A stretch of DNA of 64,000 bases from Photobacterium damselae (GTDB taxonomy: Bacteria > Pseudomonadota > Gammaproteobacteria > Enterobacterales > Vibrionaceae), in NCBI RefSeq assembly GCF_003026815.1, contig NZ_PYOG01000008.1, positions 106,123-170,122 of the forward strand, read 5' to 3'. The position numbers and the translations under genes were made by a program. The notes beneath the pieces are model-generated. The model did not search any database, was not told the DNA's origin, and was given only the letters and a program-made list of their open reading frames with translations. Below are positions 10,589-21,037 of this stretch, piece by piece (positions within the stretch are counted from its first letter, which is position 1; the number at the start of each line of letters is the position of its first letter).

Positions 10589-11941
10589 TTACAGTAAGGT
10601 TAACTTGCTGCCTTTTCCGTTTGCAAGTGGCAGATTAATCTGTACTCGCAATCCACCCTCACTGCGGTTGGTCACATTGATGGTGCCTTCATGCTGATCG
10701 ATAATGCGCTTTACAATTGCTAAGCCCAATCCTGTACCTTCAGCATCACTGCCGCGGGCAGAATCGCCTCGGGTTAAAGGTTGAAACATACGAGTCACTT
10801 CATCAGGGGCAATACCCGGACCATTATCTTCAACACAGAACCATGCAGTTTGTCGATCGGCAGAAGCTCCACTGCTTATCTTAATCCAACCGTCACCATA
10901 ACGAATCGCATTAACAACCAAGTTAGACACACAACGTTTCAGGGCTACGGTATTGGCTCGAACAACGCCAGGGACTTGTCCTAGCTCTTGTTCGATATGT
11001 CGCTCATACCCACCTTCAGCTTCGGCAACTTCTTGCAATAAGGTGTTTAACTCAACATCCTCTTCTTCCTGCTTTTTAGTCGATTTTAGGTAATCCATAA
11101 ACTGACTGATGATCTCGTTACACTCTTCAGTATCTTTGATCATACTCTCAGCCAGATACCCATCTTCAGGCGACATCATTTCGGTAGCAAGACGAATTCG
11201 AGTCAAAGGTGTACGTAGGTCATGGCTAACCCCGGCCAATAATAGAGCGCGATCATCTTCAAGCTGCTTAATCCCTTCAGCCATCTTATTGAAAGCCTTC
11301 GTGACCGCTCGAATTTCAGATGCGCCTTGGACCGGTAATGGTGGTGGAATATCACCTTTTGCTACCTGCATCGCGGCTTGTTCTAGCGCCATTAACGGCC
11401 TATTTTGGATCCGAATAAACATCCAACCGCCAACAATCACCATGACCGCAATAACCAAGCTATAGATAATTAATGGAGAAAAATCATCTTCTTGCAGAGC
11501 TGATAGTGGTACCCGAAGCAAATAATTAGGCATGGCCTCACAGTGCATCCACAGCTCATAACTGTCGGCGCCTAATAATAATCTGACATCGGTGGGAGAT
11601 TTAAGCTCATGACTCATCTCTTCACTGAGATAATCAATGTGTGTTGCTTGCTCAAACTCTTTAGCTTCTAGGCTGTTTACCGCAACCACGGTTACCCCAA
11701 GTTGCTCAAGTAACTGGCGTCTAACAGGACGGTCAAGGTGGAATTTTTCCCCATCGGCCATATCCAAGTCTTCTTTCATCATCAAACGAACCTCATAAGC
11801 TAAGATTCGATTAAATTGCTGAATACTTGGTAATAGCGCGTAATTAACCACAGTAAGATAGGAAAAAATCTGGCTTGCGATCAGCAAGCCAGCTAGCAAA
11901 ATGATGGTACGAGCAAGCGTACTATGAGGCGAAAGACGCAT
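10589..11941 (-). CDS. envZ: Osmosensor histidine kinase EnvZ
   Basis: Inner-membrane sensor kinase/phosphatase for OmpR, controlling porins in response to osmolarity. From the ATG at 11941 it has 450 residues, exactly the E. coli length, and starts two bases after the ompR stop; a longer in-frame start at 11989 would overlap ompR and is less likely. Two membrane segments (about 11-35 and 157-177) enclose a periplasmic domain, followed by a HAMP linker. The H-box [14 protein letters not shown] has H240 as phosphorylation site. The N box (VVNAIRYG), [10 protein letters not shown] and GTGLGLAI complete the ATPase domain. Confidence 0.97.
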   Translation of the reverse strand: MRLSPHSTLARTIILLAGLLIASQIFSYLTVVNYALLPSIQQFNRILAYEVRLMMKEDLDMADGEKFHLDRPVRRQLLEQLGVTVVAVNSLEAKEFEQATHIDYLSEEMSHELKSPTDVRLLLGADSYELWMHCEAMPNYLLRVPLSALQEDDFSPLIIYSLVIAVMVIVGGWMFIRIQNRPLMALEQAAMQVAKGDIPPPLPVQGASEIRAVTKAFNKMAEGIKQLEDDRALLLAGVSHDLRTPLTRIRLATEMMSPEDGYLAESMIKDTEECNEIISQFMDYLKSTKKQEEEDVELNTLLQEVAEAEGGYERHIEQELGQVPGVVRANTVALKRCVSNLVVNAIRYGDGWIKISSGASADRQTAWFCVEDNGPGIAPDEVTRMFQPLTRGDSARGSDAEGTGLGLAIVKRIIDQHEGTINVTNRSEGGLRVQINLPLANGKGSKLTLL

Positions 11942-11943
11942 GA

Positions 11944-12663
11944 TTACGCCTCTTGTCCATCCGGTACAAACACGTAACCAAGACCCCATACAGTCTGAAT
12001 GTAACGTGGACGACTTGGATCCTCTTCTACCATTCGACGTAAGCGAGAGATCTGAACATCAATTGAACGCTCCATCGCCGAATACTCTCGACCACGAGCC
12101 ATGTTCATCAACTTATCACGCGACATCGGCTCACGAGCATTGGTCACAAGCGCTTTCAGTACAGCAAATTCGCCCGAGGTTAATGGCATTGGTTCATCGC
12201 CACGGAACATTTCACGGGTACCGAGATTTAAACGAAAGTCACCAAACTCAATCACTTTGCTATCAATGCTTGGTGCTCCTGGAGCTTCAATCGTCTGACG
12301 TCGTAATACGGCGCGAATACGAGCTAACAACTCACGCGGGTTAAACGGTTTTGGCAGATAATCATCCGCGCCAACTTCTAAACCCACAATGCGATCAACT
12401 TCGTCGCCTTTTGCCGTTAGCATCAAAATCGGTAGCATATTATTGGCGTTACGCAGACGACGGCAAATTGATAAGCCATCTTCACCCGGCAACATTAAGT
12501 CAAGCACCATCAAATGAAAGTTTTCACGCGCCAATAAGCGATCCATCTGTTCACCATTTGCCACGCTGCGTACTTGAAAGCCTTGTTCTGATAAATAGCG
12601 CTCAAGCAAAGCACGTAGACGCATATCATCATCAACAACCAGAATCTTAAAATTTTCCTGCAT
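11944..12663 (-). CDS. ompR: Two-component response regulator OmpR
   Basis: DNA-binding regulator phosphorylated by EnvZ. 239 residues: an N-terminal receiver with D11/D12, phosphoacceptor D55 in VLDLMLPG and the KPFNPREL loop, then a winged-helix domain ending [12 protein letters not shown] as in E. coli. It is the first gene of the leftward ompR-envZ operon; greB is divergent across about 420 bases, also the E. coli arrangement. Confidence 0.98.
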   Translation of the reverse strand: MQENFKILVVDDDMRLRALLERYLSEQGFQVRSVANGEQMDRLLARENFHLMVLDLMLPGEDGLSICRRLRNANNMLPILMLTAKGDEVDRIVGLEVGADDYLPKPFNPRELLARIRAVLRRQTIEAPGAPSIDSKVIEFGDFRLNLGTREMFRGDEPMPLTSGEFAVLKALVTNAREPMSRDKLMNMARGREYSAMERSIDVQISRLRRMVEEDPSRPRYIQTVWGLGYVFVPDGQEA

Positions 12664-13085
12664 ATATCACCTTCATTGATCGTGCCTTTAACACGAAACC
12701 TAGTGTACGTGACAGACGCCAACTCATGCTGAATTTCGTCATTAAAACGTTCACTAAATTGTTACAGATTATGTCGCTTATTGCCGAGCTTTGGTCATCA
12801 ACTACGAAGATGAGTTCCATACTGCGACATCCAAAATCATCTACTCATGTTATAGCACTTACAAAACGACAAGATAAGATAGATTTATTTTCTTGTCGAT
12901 ATAGCTAGAACCAAACAACCACTTATGATTTGTTACTATAATATCTAATTTATTATCACTTAAAGGCATACATAAATCGAAATCTACCATTAGTCAATTG
13001 GTTGTTCTTTTTCTGTTGACCGCGCCCCATTTCATCGTCACTATTTTGGCTCTGCAACTAAGCAGAATGAACGTTAGAGGCTTAA
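12664..13085. other. Divergent ompR/greB intergenic region
   Basis: This 422-base AT-rich gap must hold the promoters of ompR (leftward) and greB (rightward). I see no credible coding frame. An 8-bp perfect inverted repeat CGACAAGA/TCTTGTCG lies at 12867-12874 and 12891-12898 with a 16-base AT-rich loop; it has no U-run and may be an operator or an RNA hairpin. Confidence 0.5.
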
Positions 13086-13562
13086 ATGAAAACCAATTTG
13101 GTGACCCGTGAAGGTTATAACAAGCTAAAAGCTGAACTTGATTATCTCTGGCGAGAAGAGCGTCCTGAAGTGACCAAAAAGGTAACTTGGGCCGCAAGCC
13201 TTGGTGATCGCAGCGAAAATGCTGACTATCAATATAATAAAAAACGTCTGCGTGAGATTGATCGTCGAGTACGTTATTTACGAAAACGTCTTGAGATAAT
13301 GCAGGTTATTGATTATTCACCACAGCAAGATGGCAAAGTCTTTTTTGGTGCTTGGGTCGAAATTGAGAACGAAGAAGGTGAAACACTCACCCTACGTATT
13401 GTTGGCCCTGATGAGATTTATGGCCGCAAAGATTACATCTCAATCGACTCACCAATGGCCAGAGCCCTACTGAAAAAAGAAGTGGATGATGAGGCTGTGG
13501 TGCAAACCCCTCTGGGTCAAAAGTTGTGGTTTATTAATGCAATTCGCTATCAAGCATCTTAA
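13086..13562 (+). CDS. greB: Transcript cleavage factor GreB
   Basis: Rescues backtracked RNA polymerase by stimulating cleavage of the nascent RNA. 158 residues, as in E. coli: an N-terminal coiled coil with GDRSENADYQY at the tip, carrying the acidic pair, and a C-terminal FKBP-like domain with GRKDYISIDSPMARAL. The KKRLREIDRRVRYL segment separates GreB from GreA. It lies in the ompR/greB/tex order seen in E. coli. Confidence 0.97.
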   Translation: MKTNLVTREGYNKLKAELDYLWREERPEVTKKVTWAASLGDRSENADYQYNKKRLREIDRRVRYLRKRLEIMQVIDYSPQQDGKVFFGAWVEIENEEGETLTLRIVGPDEIYGRKDYISIDSPMARALLKKEVDDEAVVQTPLGQKLWFINAIRYQAS

Positions 13563-13575
13563 TAATTTTACACCG

Positions 13576-13612
13576 TGCGATAGACCCTCTTTAGGCTATC
13601 GCATATTTTTTT
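13576..13612 (+). terminator. Terminator after greB
   Basis: An 8-bp stem TGCGATAG/CTATCGCA (13576-13583 with 13596-13603) precedes a run of seven T. Confidence 0.85.
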
Positions 13613-13731
13613 GCTGTAAGCTTACTGATCTGCGTCTAAACAAGCTCCGCATATAACACAGTTCTAACTTGCCTCCCCTCAATTCCCCCGTAGAATGACT
13701 GCAGTTATCGACAAAGTAAGAGAAATAACGG

Positions 13732-16062
13732 ATGAATAACTCTATCAACCAGCTTATTGCCTCCGAATTGAATGTTCGCCTAGAGCAGATCAATGCGGCA
13801 GTAAGCCTGCTAGATGATGGTAATACGGTGCCTTTTGTTGCCCGTTATCGTAAGGAAGTGACTGGCGGTTTAGACGATACTCAACTGCGTAACCTTGAAT
13901 CTCGTCTTGGTTATCTACGTGAGCTCGATGATCGCCGTAAAGTGATTTTAAAATCTATCAGTGAGCAAAATAAGCTAACGCCTCAACTAGAAGCAGAAAT
14001 AAACCAGGCCGACAGCAAAACTCGTCTTGAAGACCTTTACCTACCTTATAAACCAAAACGTCGTACAAAAGGGCAAATTGCGATTGAAGCAGGTATTGAG
14101 CCTCTTGCAGACCTATTGTGGCAACATCCAGACACAGATCCTGAAATAGCAGCGCACAATCATATTGATGCCGATAAAGGATTTGCAGATACCAAAGCGG
14201 TTCTAGATGGCGCACGAGCTATCTTGATGGAGCGTTTTGCTGAAGATGCGGCTCTACTTGAGAAGATCCGCCGTCATCTCACCGAACAAGCTGAGTTAAC
14301 GTCACGTGTTGTTGATGGAAAAGAACACGAAGGCGCGAAATTCAAAGACTATTTTGAATACAGTGAGAAAGTTAAACAGATCCCATCTCACCGTGCTCTA
14401 GCGCTATTTCGTGGTCGTAATGAAGGCTTTTTACAGCTATCTCTTAATGCCGACCCAAACCAAGATGAATCCGTACGTGGCTCATATTGCGAAGTGATTA
14501 TTGCCGATCACTACAAAGTTCAGTTAGGCACTAAGCCAAGTGATGCATGGCGTAAACAAGTGATCAGTTGGGCATGGCGCATTAAAATTCTAATGCACAT
14601 GGAAACTGAGTTAATGGCAGCCCTACGCGAACGCGCAGAAGACGGTGCAATGCAAGTGTTTGCCGATAACCTTAAAGACCTATTAATGGCAGCGCCTGCC
14701 GGTCCTCGTGTCACGCTTGCTATCGACCCGGGTCTACGTACAGGCTCAAAAATTGCCGTAGTTGATGAAACCGGTAAGTTATTAGATACGGCAACAATCT
14801 ACCCTCACGCCCCTCACAACAAAATTGCTGAAGCGGGTAAAGTAGTACTGGCTTTCATTGCTAAATATCAAGTAAATCTGATTGCTATTGGTAATGGTAC
14901 AGCTTCGCGTGAAACCGACAGCTTTGTGGCTCAGCTGATTAAAGATAACGGCTTAAAGGTCCAAAGTATCATGGTTAGTGAAGCAGGTGCTTCCGTTTAC
15001 TCAGCATCAGAGCTCGCGGCTAACGAGTTCCCAAATCTTGATGTGTCTATTCGTGGTGCAGTCTCTATCGGTCGTCGCCTACAAGATCCCCTCGCTGAAT
15101 TAGTGAAAATTGATCCAAAATCCATTGGTGTGGGTCAATACCAACATGATGTTAGTCAGAGCATGCTGGCAAAACGTCTTGATGCTGTCGTTGAAGACTG
15201 TGTAAACGCCGTGGGTGTCGATGTTAATACGGCATCAGCACCATTACTCACTCGCGTGGCAGGTCTTAATGCTACTATCGCGCAAAACATTGTTAATTAT
15301 CGTGATGAAAAGGGCCGTTTTGAAGCACGTACTACGCTGAAAAAAGTGGCGCGATTAGGGCCGAAAGCATTTGAGCAGTGTGCAGGTTTCTTACGAATCA
15401 TGAACGGTAAAAACCCACTCGATGGCTCTGCTGTTCACCCGGAATCTTATGAAGTTGTAAAACGCATCGCCAGTGCAAACGACAAATCGTTGGACGCTAT
15501 CATTGGTAACAGCGAGTTTCTGCGCACCTTAAAAGCGGTTGACTACACCGATCAGCATTTTGGTCTACCAACGGTAACGGACATCATTAGTGAACTTGAT
15601 AAGCCAGGCCGAGACCCTCGCCCTGAGTTTAAAACTGCAACCTTTGCGGAAGGCGTTAATGAAGTTAAAGATCTGATTCCAGGTATGATTTTAGAAGGGG
15701 TTATCACCAACGTAACGAACTTCGGTGCCTTTGTTGATGTTGGCGTACACCAAGATGGTTTGATTCATATTTCTGCCCTATCCGATAAGTTTGTTTCTGA
15801 CCCTCGTGAAGTGGTTAAAGCGGGCGATATCGTAAAAGTAAAAGTGATGGAAGTGGATCTACAGCGTAAACGTATTGGTATGTCGATGCGTTTAAATGAC
15901 GAACCTGGCGCAGAAAAGCCAACTCGCCAATCACGTCCACAAGCTGATCGCCGTCAAGAGAATCGCCCTCGTAGCAATCACTCAGATCGCAATCAAAACA
16001 ATACCGACAGTGCTTTTGGTGGTGCTTTTGCGGCTGCGTTTGCTAACGCCAAGAAAAAGTAA
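13732..16062 (+). CDS. tex: RNA-binding transcription accessory protein Tex
   Basis: 776-residue Tex/YhgF protein, a nucleic-acid-binding factor linked to transcription. It has the N-terminal helical domain ([17 protein letters not shown]), a YqgF/RNase H-like domain starting near residue 328 ([16 protein letters not shown]), tandem helix-hairpin-helix motifs, and a C-terminal S1 domain at about residues 651-720 ([21 protein letters not shown]). The tail after the S1 domain is basic and then Ala/Phe-rich and probably disordered. Precise cellular role of the family is still open. Confidence 0.96.
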   Translation: MNNSINQLIASELNVRLEQINAAVSLLDDGNTVPFVARYRKEVTGGLDDTQLRNLESRLGYLRELDDRRKVILKSISEQNKLTPQLEAEINQADSKTRLEDLYLPYKPKRRTKGQIAIEAGIEPLADLLWQHPDTDPEIAAHNHIDADKGFADTKAVLDGARAILMERFAEDAALLEKIRRHLTEQAELTSRVVDGKEHEGAKFKDYFEYSEKVKQIPSHRALALFRGRNEGFLQLSLNADPNQDESVRGSYCEVIIADHYKVQLGTKPSDAWRKQVISWAWRIKILMHMETELMAALRERAEDGAMQVFADNLKDLLMAAPAGPRVTLAIDPGLRTGSKIAVVDETGKLLDTATIYPHAPHNKIAEAGKVVLAFIAKYQVNLIAIGNGTASRETDSFVAQLIKDNGLKVQSIMVSEAGASVYSASELAANEFPNLDVSIRGAVSIGRRLQDPLAELVKIDPKSIGVGQYQHDVSQSMLAKRLDAVVEDCVNAVGVDVNTASAPLLTRVAGLNATIAQNIVNYRDEKGRFEARTTLKKVARLGPKAFEQCAGFLRIMNGKNPLDGSAVHPESYEVVKRIASANDKSLDAIIGNSEFLRTLKAVDYTDQHFGLPTVTDIISELDKPGRDPRPEFKTATFAEGVNEVKDLIPGMILEGVITNVTNFGAFVDVGVHQDGLIHISALSDKFVSDPREVVKAGDIVKVKVMEVDLQRKRIGMSMRLNDEPGAEKPTRQSRPQADRRQENRPRSNHSDRNQNNTDSAFGGAFAAAFANAKKK

Positions 16063-16083
16063 TCACTAGCAAGTTGAACTATC

Positions 16084-16112
16084 ATGCCCAGCGTTTATCG
16101 TTGGGCATTTTT
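16084..16112 (+). terminator. Terminator after tex
   Basis: A 10-bp stem with one G-U pair (16084-16093 with 16099-16108, ATGCCCAGCG/CGTTGGGCAT) followed by TTTTTCG. Confidence 0.8.
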
Positions 16113-16210
16113 CGATTCATGCATCCAACTAAATAACACTAATGGCTCCAAGTACCGATACTATTGTTCTAACTCTTCTTACCGTAACGCTCTTTAGATA
16201 TTAACCAAGG

Positions 16211-16663
16211 CTAGATTTTTACCAACATGGCATTAGGCGGATTGGGCACAGTTGCAAGCGCATAATGATGGCTAATCACCCCTTTCGTTCGCTCCACCTC
16301 ACTAATTTGCGCCAACTTTTCCAATAACTCTCGTGGCAACTTAATGTGCATCGAATAGCCATGATCACTCTCAGCTAAATAGCTATCGGCAGACAGTGCC
16401 GCGACTAAGGTTTCTAACCGTTGTTGATAACCCCGATGCTTAGCCCACTGCTTTTGTTGCTCAATCGGCGGACGCTCCTCTTCTGCTATCGAACGATAAG
16501 CCCGCTCATCACCTTGAACACCCCGCTCTTGCAAGTTAGCTGTGGGCTCGGTGGTCGCCACAATTTTTTCTCGCACCCGATTTTCCCGCGCAGCTTGTTC
16601 TGTCGGAGGATTCACCGAAGGCGAACTGATCGGCGTGCCAGCTTGAATAGGAGAAATAATCAT
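16211..16663 (-). CDS. Uncharacterised 150-residue protein
   Basis: I do not recognise this protein. The first 70 residues are polar, with many Pro, Glu and Arg, and probably disordered. The C-terminal half (RLETLVAALSADSYLAES, then MHIKLPRELLEKLAQISEVERTKGVISHHYALATV) looks like a small folded helical domain. There is no signal peptide, membrane segment or cysteine. Its upstream ribosome site is weak, which lowers confidence in the start. It lies between convergent tex and bioH and reads in the bioH direction, but about 110 bases separate it from bioH. Confidence 0.7.
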   Translation of the reverse strand: MIISPIQAGTPISSPSVNPPTEQAARENRVREKIVATTEPTANLQERGVQGDERAYRSIAEEERPPIEQQKQWAKHRGYQQRLETLVAALSADSYLAESDHGYSMHIKLPRELLEKLAQISEVERTKGVISHHYALATVPNPPNAMLVKI

Positions 16664-16775
16664 ATGTTCAGTCTATGCCAACCTAGAGAAAAGAGAAAAA
16701 GTGAACGATGGCTAACGATATTATCGGCAAGACTGAACAAAAATTGAGCTTTAAATTACATTTATTAGCGATTAA

Positions 16776-17546
16776 TTATGGATGGCAAAATGCCAATAAC
16801 GGATCGATAAACTGCTCGGGATGAGAAATAAAAGGGGCGTGAGAAGCTTGCTCAAACACAACCGCTTGAGATTGTGGTGCCAGTCGCTCCATTTCAGTAC
16901 ACGTTTTCACTGGAACCAAACCGTCTAAGCGACCATACAAACGCAACCAAGGTTGGCAAATAGCCCCCAGTTGTGGTCGTAAATCCTGCTCAGCTAATAA
17001 CTGTAATCCAATCTGTAACGCGGCTAATTGCGGTTGAGGCTTAGCCAGTACCGCTTGTTTTACTTGTTTAATATCTTGTCGTGCACTCGGGCTGCCCATC
17101 GTCTGTAATGCCATAAAACGTTCTATGGTAGGCTGAAAATCAAGTTCTAATTGCGCCATAAACGCTTGTAACACCGCAGGCTTAATTCCTTTCCAATTTT
17201 CAGAAGCGGCAAAACAAGGAGAACTGGCAACCGTAATAAGATGACTCACTCGCTCCGGAGCTCTCAAGGCAATTTCGGTGGCAACCAATCCACCTAATGA
17301 CCAACCGAGCCAAGCGGCTTGCTCAACTGGAGCTGACAGATACACCTGTTTGGCAATCTCAGTAAGGCTGGATGCAGAAGGCAATGCACTCTCTCCGTAA
17401 CCGGGAAGGTCGCAACAATGCACCGTAAAATGCGAAGTTAGGAGCGGCATCACAGGTTGCCATACCGCACTGTTCATTCCCCAGCCATGAATGAGAACCA
17501 AATCTGGTCCTTGCCCTTGAGTGTGCCAAAATAACTCTGCTGCCAT
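16776..17546 (-). CDS. bioH: Pimeloyl-ACP methyl ester esterase BioH
   Basis: Alpha/beta hydrolase that frees pimeloyl-ACP from its methyl ester, closing the first phase of biotin synthesis. From the ATG at 17546 it has 256 residues, like E. coli BioH. A longer frame from 17591 would run into comF and lacks homology. The nucleophile elbow GWSLGG gives S83, and the triad is completed by D208 (GRLDGLVP) and H236 (ASHAPFISHP). Conserved VASSPCF and LQTMGSPSARQD support BioH over other esterases. comF starts only 33 bases away on the opposite strand. Confidence 0.95.
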   Translation of the reverse strand: MAAELFWHTQGQGPDLVLIHGWGMNSAVWQPVMPLLTSHFTVHCCDLPGYGESALPSASSLTEIAKQVYLSAPVEQAAWLGWSLGGLVATEIALRAPERVSHLITVASSPCFAASENWKGIKPAVLQAFMAQLELDFQPTIERFMALQTMGSPSARQDIKQVKQAVLAKPQPQLAALQIGLQLLAEQDLRPQLGAICQPWLRLYGRLDGLVPVKTCTEMERLAPQSQAVVFEQASHAPFISHPEQFIDPLLAFCHP

Positions 17547-17579
17547 GTAAGCTGGTTCCTTATTTATAAACGGTAATCG

Positions 17580-18329
17580 ATGATGTGGCACTCCATTCTA
17601 TCTAAGCTCAACCCAGAATCAATTTTAGCGTGGCACTGCCGATTATGTCGCTTACCGTTAAGTTCTGGACAACAGTTATGGTGTGATAACTGTCGCCGTC
17701 ATATCGAGCAATTGCATTATTGCCAGCGTTGTGGGGCCACCTTAACCCAATCGGCATCGACATTGACTTGTGGCCGATGCTTAGTGTCACCACCGCCTTG
17801 GCACCATTTTTATCGCCTTGGTCTTCATCAATTTCCCCTCAAGCAAGTCGTGCACCAATTTAAATTCCAACGCCAATTTTATCTTGCAGCACCTTTAGCC
17901 CAATGGCTGGCACAACAAATTGAGCAACCAGCACCTGTGTTACTACCAGTACCACTACACCGTTATCGACTTTGGCAACGAGGGTTTAATCAAAGTACGC
18001 TACTGGCTTGGTCTTTAGCTAAAGCTCTAAATAGCGAATGTCTATCTCATGGTTTCATCCGTACTCGTCATACACCACCACAAAAGAAGCTTAAACGCTC
18101 TGAACGACAGCAAAATTTAAAAGGGGCATTTCAATTACAGGCAAAGCAACTGCCACCCCATATTGCACTGGTCGATGATGTTGTTACCACAGGAAGTACC
18201 TTGAAAGAGCTCATCAGCTTATTACCATCTCATATAGAACGGATCGATGTGTACGCTTTGAGTTATACCCCAGTAACACAATTTCAAGTTTCTCCTCGCA
18301 AATCGGACAAAACTGGGGTTAAATCATAG
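17580..18329 (+). CDS. comF: ComF/GntX-type phosphoribosyltransferase-like protein
   Basis: 249-residue ComF family protein, associated with DNA uptake and transformation in competent bacteria, Vibrio included. Four N-terminal CxxC pairs (CRLC, CDNC, CQRC, CGRC, residues 20-67) resemble a zinc-binding region. The C-terminal PRPP-loop motif LVDDVVTTGSTL is near residues 196-207, and FNQSTLLA is also typical. Starts ATGATG, so the first or second Met may be used. It is divergent to bioH and followed by nfuA, as gntX is in E. coli. Confidence 0.9.
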   Translation: MMWHSILSKLNPESILAWHCRLCRLPLSSGQQLWCDNCRRHIEQLHYCQRCGATLTQSASTLTCGRCLVSPPPWHHFYRLGLHQFPLKQVVHQFKFQRQFYLAAPLAQWLAQQIEQPAPVLLPVPLHRYRLWQRGFNQSTLLAWSLAKALNSECLSHGFIRTRHTPPQKKLKRSERQQNLKGAFQLQAKQLPPHIALVDDVVTTGSTLKELISLLPSHIERIDVYALSYTPVTQFQVSPRKSDKTGVKS

Positions 18330-18409
18330 ATGATACTATTAGATGGTGATAGAAAAGCGATTCAATAGTACAATAGCTAAATCTTACTAAATAAGTCGGG
18401 TATTACGTC

Positions 18410-18994
18410 GTGTCAATGATCACTATTTCTGCCAGCGCTCAGGAGCACTTTGGCAAACTGCTAGCTCAACAACCTGAGGGCACCAATATTCGAGTATTCG
18501 TAGTTAACCCAGGTACGCCTAATGCGGAATGTGGTGTTTCTTACTGCCCACCAGAAGCAGTAGAAGCTAACGATACTGAAATTAAGTTCGATTTGTTCTC
18601 CGCTTTTGTTGACGAGCTAAGCTTGCCATTCCTAACAGATGCACAGATCGATTTTGTTACCGATAAAATGGGTTCTCAGCTAACACTTAAAGCACCAAAT
18701 GCTAAAGTGCGTAAAGTAGCTGATGATGCTCCACTTATGGAACGCGTAGATTACGTAATCCAAACCCAAGTAAACCCTCAACTTGCAGGCCATGGCGGTC
18801 ACATCTCTCTGATTGAGATCACTGAAGATGGCATCGCTGTCATTCAATTTGGTGGCGGTTGTAACGGTTGTTCTATGGTTGATGTCACGCTAAAAGAAGG
18901 CATTGAAAAAGAACTATTAGCTCAATTTGAAGGTGAGCTAAACGCCGTTCGTGATGTAACCGAACACGCTCGTGGTGATCACTCTTACTACTAA
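18410..18994 (+). CDS. nfuA: Fe-S biogenesis protein NfuA
   Basis: Carries 4Fe-4S clusters to target enzymes, mainly under oxidative or iron stress. The N-terminal degenerate A-type domain ([18 protein letters not shown]) is followed by the Nfu domain with the cluster ligands C151 and C154 in GGCNGCSM. 194 residues from a GTG start at 18410; the V. cholerae protein has the same MS-N/M-ITIS start, while an ATG two codons later (18416) corresponds to the E. coli start. Near-identity in the C-terminal half makes the call firm. Confidence 0.97.
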   Translation: MSMITISASAQEHFGKLLAQQPEGTNIRVFVVNPGTPNAECGVSYCPPEAVEANDTEIKFDLFSAFVDELSLPFLTDAQIDFVTDKMGSQLTLKAPNAKVRKVADDAPLMERVDYVIQTQVNPQLAGHGGHISLIEITEDGIAVIQFGGGCNGCSMVDVTLKEGIEKELLAQFEGELNAVRDVTEHARGDHSYY

Positions 18995-19018
18995 TTCAGT
19001 TAAGAATGACTATCATAA

Positions 19019-19057
19019 AAAAAACCGCAATATCTGATGAGATTGCGGTTTTTTTAT
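19019..19057. terminator. Bidirectional terminator, nfuA / 3D-domain gene
   Basis: Stem AAAACCGCAAT/ATTGCGGTTTT (19021-19031 with 19042-19052), with an A-run before and a T-run after, so it can stop both convergent genes. Confidence 0.9.
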
Positions 19058-19079
19058 CGTGATTATTTACTGTCGATAT

Positions 19080-19463
19080 CTACAGAACGGTTAAGGTGAC
19101 TTTTCGTCGTCCCCACTGCTTAGCAGCCCGAATATCTTTTCCCATATAAATATCGATTTTATTGCGCCAGCGGTGATGCATTTTATCTAGCACCACATAT
19201 TCACCGGGTAACCCAGAGATTTTGACTTTCGTTCCTCGTTTTAGTCCTTTCCCTAATAAATCTCGTGATACAGCAATGGCTTTCATGCCTGGCTTTAATC
19301 TATCGCCCCATGCTGCAATGCTGGGATTTGAGTTAGTTTGTGCTCGTACTGAGTTATAGGCTGTCGCCGTCACTGTCATTTTACGGGCTTTACTCGCATA
19401 CGCTGTCGAGGTAAAACTGACACTCATTAAGAGGACAAAAAGTAATAAAAACGCTTTTCTCAT
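19080..19463 (-). CDS. Secreted 3D-domain protein
   Basis: 127 residues from the ATG at 19463, which has an AGGTGG ribosome site; an upstream start at 19502 would hide the signal sequence. Residues 1-24 form a signal peptide (MRKAFLLLFVLLMSVSFTSTAYA). The rest is a 3D domain, named after three conserved aspartates: GDRLKPGMKAIAVSRDLL, VVLDKMHH and NKIDIYMG. Such beta-barrel domains occur in MltA-type lytic transglycosylases and resuscitation-factor-like proteins, so a periplasmic cell-wall role is plausible but not shown. The substrate is unknown. Confidence 0.85.
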   Translation of the reverse strand: MRKAFLLLFVLLMSVSFTSTAYASKARKMTVTATAYNSVRAQTNSNPSIAAWGDRLKPGMKAIAVSRDLLGKGLKRGTKVKISGLPGEYVVLDKMHHRWRNKIDIYMGKDIRAAKQWGRRKVTLTVL

Positions 19464-19579
19464 CTCTTCCACCTGTGCAAAACTTGAGCGCATTTTAACC
19501 AAAACGCCCTTCAGATAGATAGTGTTTTTTGCTCTTTTTGTTGTAAATTTATGCGATCTATCTATAACTCATTGTTTAT

Positions 19580-20947
19580 TCAGGACAGTGATAGAAAGAT
19601 ATTTTTCCGCCATTGATAAGCAAAAACCACGGCAAGAGTCAGACCTCGCATCGCCATAAAGGCTAACATCGCAGCCCAAAGTGCATGATTTCCGTAGCTA
19701 GATAGCGCCCACCACACCACAAAAAATGTGCAAATAGCGACAAACATACTATTGCGCATTTCACGACCTCGTGTCGCTCCAACAAAGATGCCATCCAATA
19801 GAAAACACCACATCGAAACCAGCGGCACAGCAGTAAGCCAAGGAAGATAAATAGCAGCCTGTTGTTGAACCTGAGGAATGCTGGAGATCAGATTAATAAT
19901 CGATGACCCAAAACAGACAAAAGCCAAAGTCAGTAACAGTGAGATCATCAAGCTCCAAAATGTGGTTCCCGTTAAATAACGACCAAGCTCTTGTTTATCC
20001 TTGGCTCCCACAGCCTTACCGACTAACGCTTCCATGGCATAAGCAAAACCATCCATCGCATAAGAGACCAACATTAAAAAGCTCATCAGTACCGCATTGG
20101 CTGCCACTACATTATCGCCCAGCGTTGCCCCTTGAAAGGTCATAAAAGTAAAAGCGGCTTGTAAACATAAGCTACGTAAAAAGATATCTCGATTGAGTTT
20201 GAGCAAACGCCCCATGCCATAACGTAATGCGCTGAGTTTTTCTTTTAACGGTGGTAATTGCTGCTGTTGCCAATGGCGAGCAACAAAATAGAACCCCAAT
20301 AACATGCCACTATAATCGGCAATGACAGAAGCACTTGCTGCACCTTGCACCTTCCAATGCAGCCCTAAGACAAAGAACACATCGAGGACAATATTAACAA
20401 GGTTGGTAACAATCAATAACCACATCGGTGCACGAGCATTTTGAGCTCCCAACAGCCATCCCATGATCACCAAATTGGCTAATGCTGCAGGCGCGCCCCA
20501 AATACGAATAGAAAAATATTGCCCGGCATACTCTTTAACTTGCGCACTAGCATCACTGAAATGAAAAATAAGTTGGCTAACGGGCTGATGGAACACAATT
20601 AAGAGTAAAGCCAATAACCAAGCTAACCCAATCCCCTGAACAAAGATGGTCGCTTGACCTGATCTATCTTGGCGACCAACAGCTTGCGCATTAATCCCTG
20701 TGGTTGCCATACGTAAAAAACCTAACAACCAGAACGTCACATTGATCATGGTGCCACCTACGGCAACCCCGCCTAAATACCAAGCATGTTCTAGATGTCC
20801 AATAACCGCCGCATCAACAAGGCCCAGCAGCGGTACCGTAATATTAGAAAGCACCATTGGCAGTGCTAAAGCAAACACTTGGTAGTGGAGAGATTTATCT
20901 TTTAATGCCGCAAGCACACACACCTCTTTAGTTGGCAAACTCGCCAT
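19580..20947 (-). CDS. DinF-type MATE-family transporter
   Basis: 455-residue inner-membrane MATE exporter with about 12 membrane segments. The N-terminal LALPMVLSNITVPLLGLVDAAVIGHL and GGVAVGG followed by FLRMATTG match the DinF branch. In E. coli dinF follows lexA in the SOS operon, but here it stands 10 kb from lexA and I saw no LexA box in front of it. A GTG start about ten codons downstream, with its own AGAGG site, is possible. The substrate cannot be told from the sequence. Confidence 0.88.
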   Translation of the reverse strand: MASLPTKEVCVLAALKDKSLHYQVFALALPMVLSNITVPLLGLVDAAVIGHLEHAWYLGGVAVGGTMINVTFWLLGFLRMATTGINAQAVGRQDRSGQATIFVQGIGLAWLLALLLIVFHQPVSQLIFHFSDASAQVKEYAGQYFSIRIWGAPAALANLVIMGWLLGAQNARAPMWLLIVTNLVNIVLDVFFVLGLHWKVQGAASASVIADYSGMLLGFYFVARHWQQQQLPPLKEKLSALRYGMGRLLKLNRDIFLRSLCLQAAFTFMTFQGATLGDNVVAANAVLMSFLMLVSYAMDGFAYAMEALVGKAVGAKDKQELGRYLTGTTFWSLMISLLLTLAFVCFGSSIINLISSIPQVQQQAAIYLPWLTAVPLVSMWCFLLDGIFVGATRGREMRNSMFVAICTFFVVWWALSSYGNHALWAAMLAFMAMRGLTLAVVFAYQWRKNIFLSLS

Positions 20948-21037
20948 TCTTTTATCAATTGAGATCAGAAAAGAAAGCCAGTGTACCTAGAGGCCTAACA
21001 GAACAAAAGAAGATAACTTACGCTTTGCGTGAAACGA

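Noticed and set aside
11940..12650. Rightward frames of 134 and 99 codons
   Set aside because: Antisense shadows of ompR, whose product is certain.
16421..16747. 108-codon rightward frame
   Set aside because: Antisense to the better supported 150-residue frame; biased, Arg/Leu-rich product without likeness.
19580..20947. SOS control of the DinF-type transporter
   Set aside because: No CTG-N10-CAG box was seen in front of the gene, and lexA is 10 kb away.
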